A stretch of 7,571 bases of DNA from Pseudomonas sp. PGPPP3 (GTDB lineage: Bacteria > Pseudomonadota > Gammaproteobacteria > Pseudomonadales > Pseudomonadaceae). This document shows, in pieces, positions 5,771 through 7,571 of this stretch (positions within the stretch are counted from its first letter, which is position 1; every line of letters starts with the position of its first letter). A program made the position numbers and the translations under genes. The notes beneath the pieces are model-generated. The model saw nothing but the letters and a program-made list of their open reading frames with translations, was not told the DNA's origin and ran no database searches. The stretch lies in contig NKIE01000127.1 in the NCBI GenBank assembly GCA_002256055.1, positions 1 through 7,571 of the forward strand. The letters are read 5' to 3'.

Positions 5771-6733
5771 ATGTCCACCATGACCGAACTTGCTGCTGCT
5801 TCAGCCCTTGCCACAGCGGCCCTGACTCAGGAAGAGCTGTTTCCTATCCGTGAAGTGTCACGCCTGACCGGGGTCAATCCCGTCACGCTGCGGGCGTGGG
5901 AGCGGCGCTACGGGCTGATTCAGCCGACTCGCACCGACAGCGGTCATCGCTTGTATTCGCAGGCCAACATCGATGCGGTGCGCAGCATTCTGTCCTGGCT
6001 TGAGCGTGGGGTGGCGGTCAGCAAGGTCAGCAAGATCCTTCAGCGCAGCGAGACTCAGCGTGCGGTGGCCGAACCTGCACCGGCAGATGCGCTGCTGGGT
6101 GAGTGGGGCGAGTGGCAGCAGCAGGTTCAGGGTGCGCTGCGCAACTTTGATGAGGGGCGCCTGGAGCAGGTGTTCGGTCAGATATTCTCCAGCTACTCAT
6201 TGCCTGTGGTGTTTCAAGACATCTTGATGCCGCTGTGGCAGCAATTGCTGCAGCGCCAGCGTGAGTTCGGCCAGGCGAGCGAATGGTTGTTCTTGGACAG
6301 TTTCCTCCGTGGTCGTGCCTTGCAGCGCCTGCAGTTGGCGCGTTCAGGCAGCAGCGAGCGCGTGCTGCTGGCTGCGTTACCGGGGCAGTGCCATGAGCTT
6401 GAGTTACTGGTGGCTGGCGTTGTCCTGAGTCATGCCGAGGTGACGCTGACGGTGTTGCCGCTCGGCCAGCCGCTGGAGGAGCTGACGCTGGTCTGCGAAA
6501 AAATCCAGCCGCAGTTGCTGGTGCTGTTCTCTAACCATCCGCCGGCCGCTGATTTCACCCGTCAGCTGGAGCGTCTGGCCCTCACCGTCGACTGCCCTCT
6601 GGCCTTGGCCGGCGAAGCCGCTGATCTGGCCAGTGAGCAATTGGCCGGTTCGCCCATTGCCTGCCTGGGCAATGACGCCCGCAGCCTGTCGAGGCGCCTG
6701 CTGCAGCTGCTTAATGGGCACATGGACACCTGA
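5771..6733 (+). CDS. MerR-family regulator, LitR/CarH/MlrA type with degenerate B12-binding domain (PplR-like)
   Basis: A 320-residue DNA-binding regulator. Residues about 23-92 form a MerR winged helix (FPIREVSRLTGVNPVTLRAW, then ERRYGLIQPTRTDSGHRLY). The rest resembles the helical bundle and cobalamin-binding fold of light-sensing LitR/CarH. The B12 signatures are broken: the W-x9-EH motif appears as Q161 with E171-W172, and E/DxHxxG appears as QCHELE (206-211), keeping only the histidine H208. It should therefore not bind adenosylcobalamin normally, as in class II LitR (PplR) proteins of Pseudomonas, which as I recall depend on LOV photoreceptors; none is encoded here. E. coli MlrA is another relative. 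Boxes of the MlrA/PplR type crowd its own promoter and those of its neighbours. Start is uncertain: ATG 5771 has a poor ribosome site, and ATG 5780 is an alternative three codons later. Confidence 0.9.
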   Translation: MSTMTELAAASALATAALTQEELFPIREVSRLTGVNPVTLRAWERRYGLIQPTRTDSGHRLYSQANIDAVRSILSWLERGVAVSKVSKILQRSETQRAVAEPAPADALLGEWGEWQQQVQGALRNFDEGRLEQVFGQIFSSYSLPVVFQDILMPLWQQLLQRQREFGQASEWLFLDSFLRGRALQRLQLARSGSSERVLLAALPGQCHELELLVAGVVLSHAEVTLTVLPLGQPLEELTLVCEKIQPQLLVLFSNHPPAADFTRQLERLALTVDCPLALAGEAADLASEQLAGSPIACLGNDARSLSRRLLQLLNGHMDT

Positions 6734-6740
6734 GTCCTGC

Positions 6741-6756
6741 GGCGCCGTTCGGCGCC
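6741..6756 (+). terminator. GC-rich hairpin just after the merR-like gene (weak terminator candidate)
   Basis: GGCGCC (6741-6746) pairs with GGCGCC (6751-6756) around a GTTC loop, eight bases after the stop codon. No T-run follows directly. The nearest is TCTTTTTTC near 6784-6792, nearly 30 bases on. It may slow or partly end transcription before the acyl-CoA dehydrogenase gene, but it is not a standard intrinsic terminator. Confidence 0.4.
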
Positions 6757-6916
6757 TCGCCTGTATCTATCTCGTTAGCACTTTCTCTTTTTTCTGGTCG
6801 TGTGCCGCGTCCGGTAGGCCTGCGCCTGGGTTTTGTTAGGTGTTGCGCATGTGGCGTAGGTGGGTGGTGGCGCTGTTCATTGTCGGAATAAAGACTTGCC
6901 AATGGCGGAATTAATC

Positions 6917-6950
6917 TATACAAGAGCTGTACAAATAATTTTCTTGTACA
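6917..6950. promoter_or_regulatory. Three-box TGTACA operator in the acyl-CoA dehydrogenase leader
   Basis: TATACA (6917-6922), TGTACA (6928-6933) and TGTACA (6945-6950). The second and third extend to a perfect inverted repeat, CTGTACAA-N9-TTGTACAG (6927-6951), with an AT-rich centre. A possible promoter is TTGCCA (6896-6901) with TATACA as -10, though its 15-base spacer is short. The boxes end only five bases before the AGGAG ribosome site, so they lie over or just after the transcription start, where binding would be expected to repress. Confidence 0.65.
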
Positions 6951-6966
6951 GCTTCAGGAGATTCCC

Positions 6967-7571
6967 ATGCCTGCATACCGTGCTCCCCTTCGTGACATGC
7001 GCTTTGTCTTTGATGAGGTGCTTGACGCATCTAATGTGCTGCAAGGCTTGCCGGATCAGGGCGAGTTCAGCAGCGATCTGGCTGACGCGATCCTGGAAGA
7101 GGCGGCCAAACTTGCCGAGAACGTCCTCGCCCCGCTGAATGGCCCAGGCGACCAGCAAGGCTGCCAGTACGATCCGCAGACCAAGTCGGTAACCGTGCCG
7201 CAGGGCTTCAAACAGGCCTACAAGCAGTTTGCCGAAGGCGGTTGGACGGCGCTGGCCTGCAGCCCCGAGTTCGGCGGTCAGGGCTTGCCCCATGTGCTGA
7301 ACATGTTGGTGGAGGAGATGATCTGCTCGGCCAACTTGTCCTTGGGCATGTATCCGGGCCTCACCCATGGCGCCATCAATGCGCTGACCGAGCACGGCAG
7401 CCGTGAACTACAGGACCAGTACCTGGCGAAGCTGATCAGCGGCGAGTGGACCGGCACCATGTGCCTGACCGAACCGCAGTGCGGCACCGACCTGGGCCTG
7501 ATTCGCACCCGTGCTGTGCCTCAGGCCGATGGCAGCTATGCAGTGACCGGAACCAAGATCTGGATCACCGG
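6967..7571 (+). CDS. Acyl-CoA dehydrogenase, long (~600-residue) class, 5' part only
   Basis: Expected to oxidise fatty acyl-CoA to the trans-2-enoyl-CoA using FAD, in beta-oxidation or a related acyl-CoA pathway. The first 201 codons are present and open to the window edge. The N-terminus, PAYRAPLRDMRFVFDEVLD, is typical of the long bacterial class carrying an extra N-terminal segment and a C-terminal extension (FadE5/DmdC-like). GGWTALACSPEFGGQGLP (91-108) belongs to the N-terminal helical domain, and CLTEPQCGTDLG (166-177) is acyl-CoA dehydrogenase signature 1, which contacts FAD and substrate. VTGTKIWIT follows at the edge. The catalytic glutamate would lie beyond the window, so activity and chain-length preference cannot be judged. 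The ATG has AGGAG six bases upstream. The 233-base leader holds a three-box TGTACA operator, tying it to the adjacent regulator. Confidence 0.95.
   Translation, partial: MPAYRAPLRDMRFVFDEVLDASNVLQGLPDQGEFSSDLADAILEEAAKLAENVLAPLNGPGDQQGCQYDPQTKSVTVPQGFKQAYKQFAEGGWTALACSPEFGGQGLPHVLNMLVEEMICSANLSLGMYPGLTHGAINALTEHGSRELQDQYLAKLISGEWTGTMCLTEPQCGTDLGLIRTRAVPQADGSYAVTGTKIWIT

Noticed and set aside
5251..5814. A longer DCC protein starting at 5814.
   Set aside because: The extra 43 residues run across the divergent regulator's start and all three operator boxes. The ATG at 5685 has a good ribosome site and begins just before the conserved domain.

Overview
The window reads as a piece of a Pseudomonas (gammaproteobacterial) chromosome. 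The grounds are a GC-rich coding style, a folM-folE-folX pterin operon with close FolX and FolM relatives of E. coli, and a typical pseudomonad set of accessory families (HopJ/PF08888, DUF1244, PF06475, DCC/DUF393, a ~600-residue-class acyl-CoA dehydrogenase). The genus is inferred from gene content. No rRNA, tRNA, mobile element or CRISPR array was seen.

Layout. Eight genes lie on the minus strand. Reading in their transcription direction (right to left) they are: a DCC/DUF393 protein (5685-5251), folM (5058-4348), folE (4325-3762), folX (3759-3388), a DUF1244 protein (3313-3020), a HopJ-family protein (3023-2682), a PF06475 putative glycolipid-binding protein (2527-1952), and a membrane-bound CHASE4-like/HAMP/PAS/GGDEF diguanylate cyclase (1869 to beyond base 1). 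Two genes lie on the plus strand: a MerR-family regulator of the LitR/CarH/MlrA type (5771-6733), divergent from the DCC gene, and the first third of an acyl-CoA dehydrogenase (6967 to beyond 7571). No gap exceeds 300 bases.

How it may work together. folM, folE and folX are packed 2-22 bases apart. They form the tetrahydromonapterin branch: FolE makes dihydroneopterin triphosphate, FolX epimerises it, and FolM reduces dihydromonapterin. DUF1244 and HopJ form a second, overlapping pair with a good sigma70-type promoter of its own just after folX.

The most interesting signal is a family of TGTACA/TATACA hexamers. They occur in the leaders of the DCC gene, folM, the merR-like gene and the acyl-CoA dehydrogenase, and at the end of the DCC gene. 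I found no close match outside these regions. This is the kind of half-site bound by MlrA and by Pseudomonas PplR (class II LitR) proteins. The regulator encoded in the middle of the cluster has degenerate cobalamin-binding motifs, as expected for a LitR relative that does not sense light through B12. The locus therefore looks like a small, probably light-responsive regulon joining pterin synthesis, a thioredoxin-fold DCC protein and fatty acyl-CoA oxidation around its own regulator. The light link is inference from known PplR biology; the operator pattern and the motif losses are visible in the sequence.
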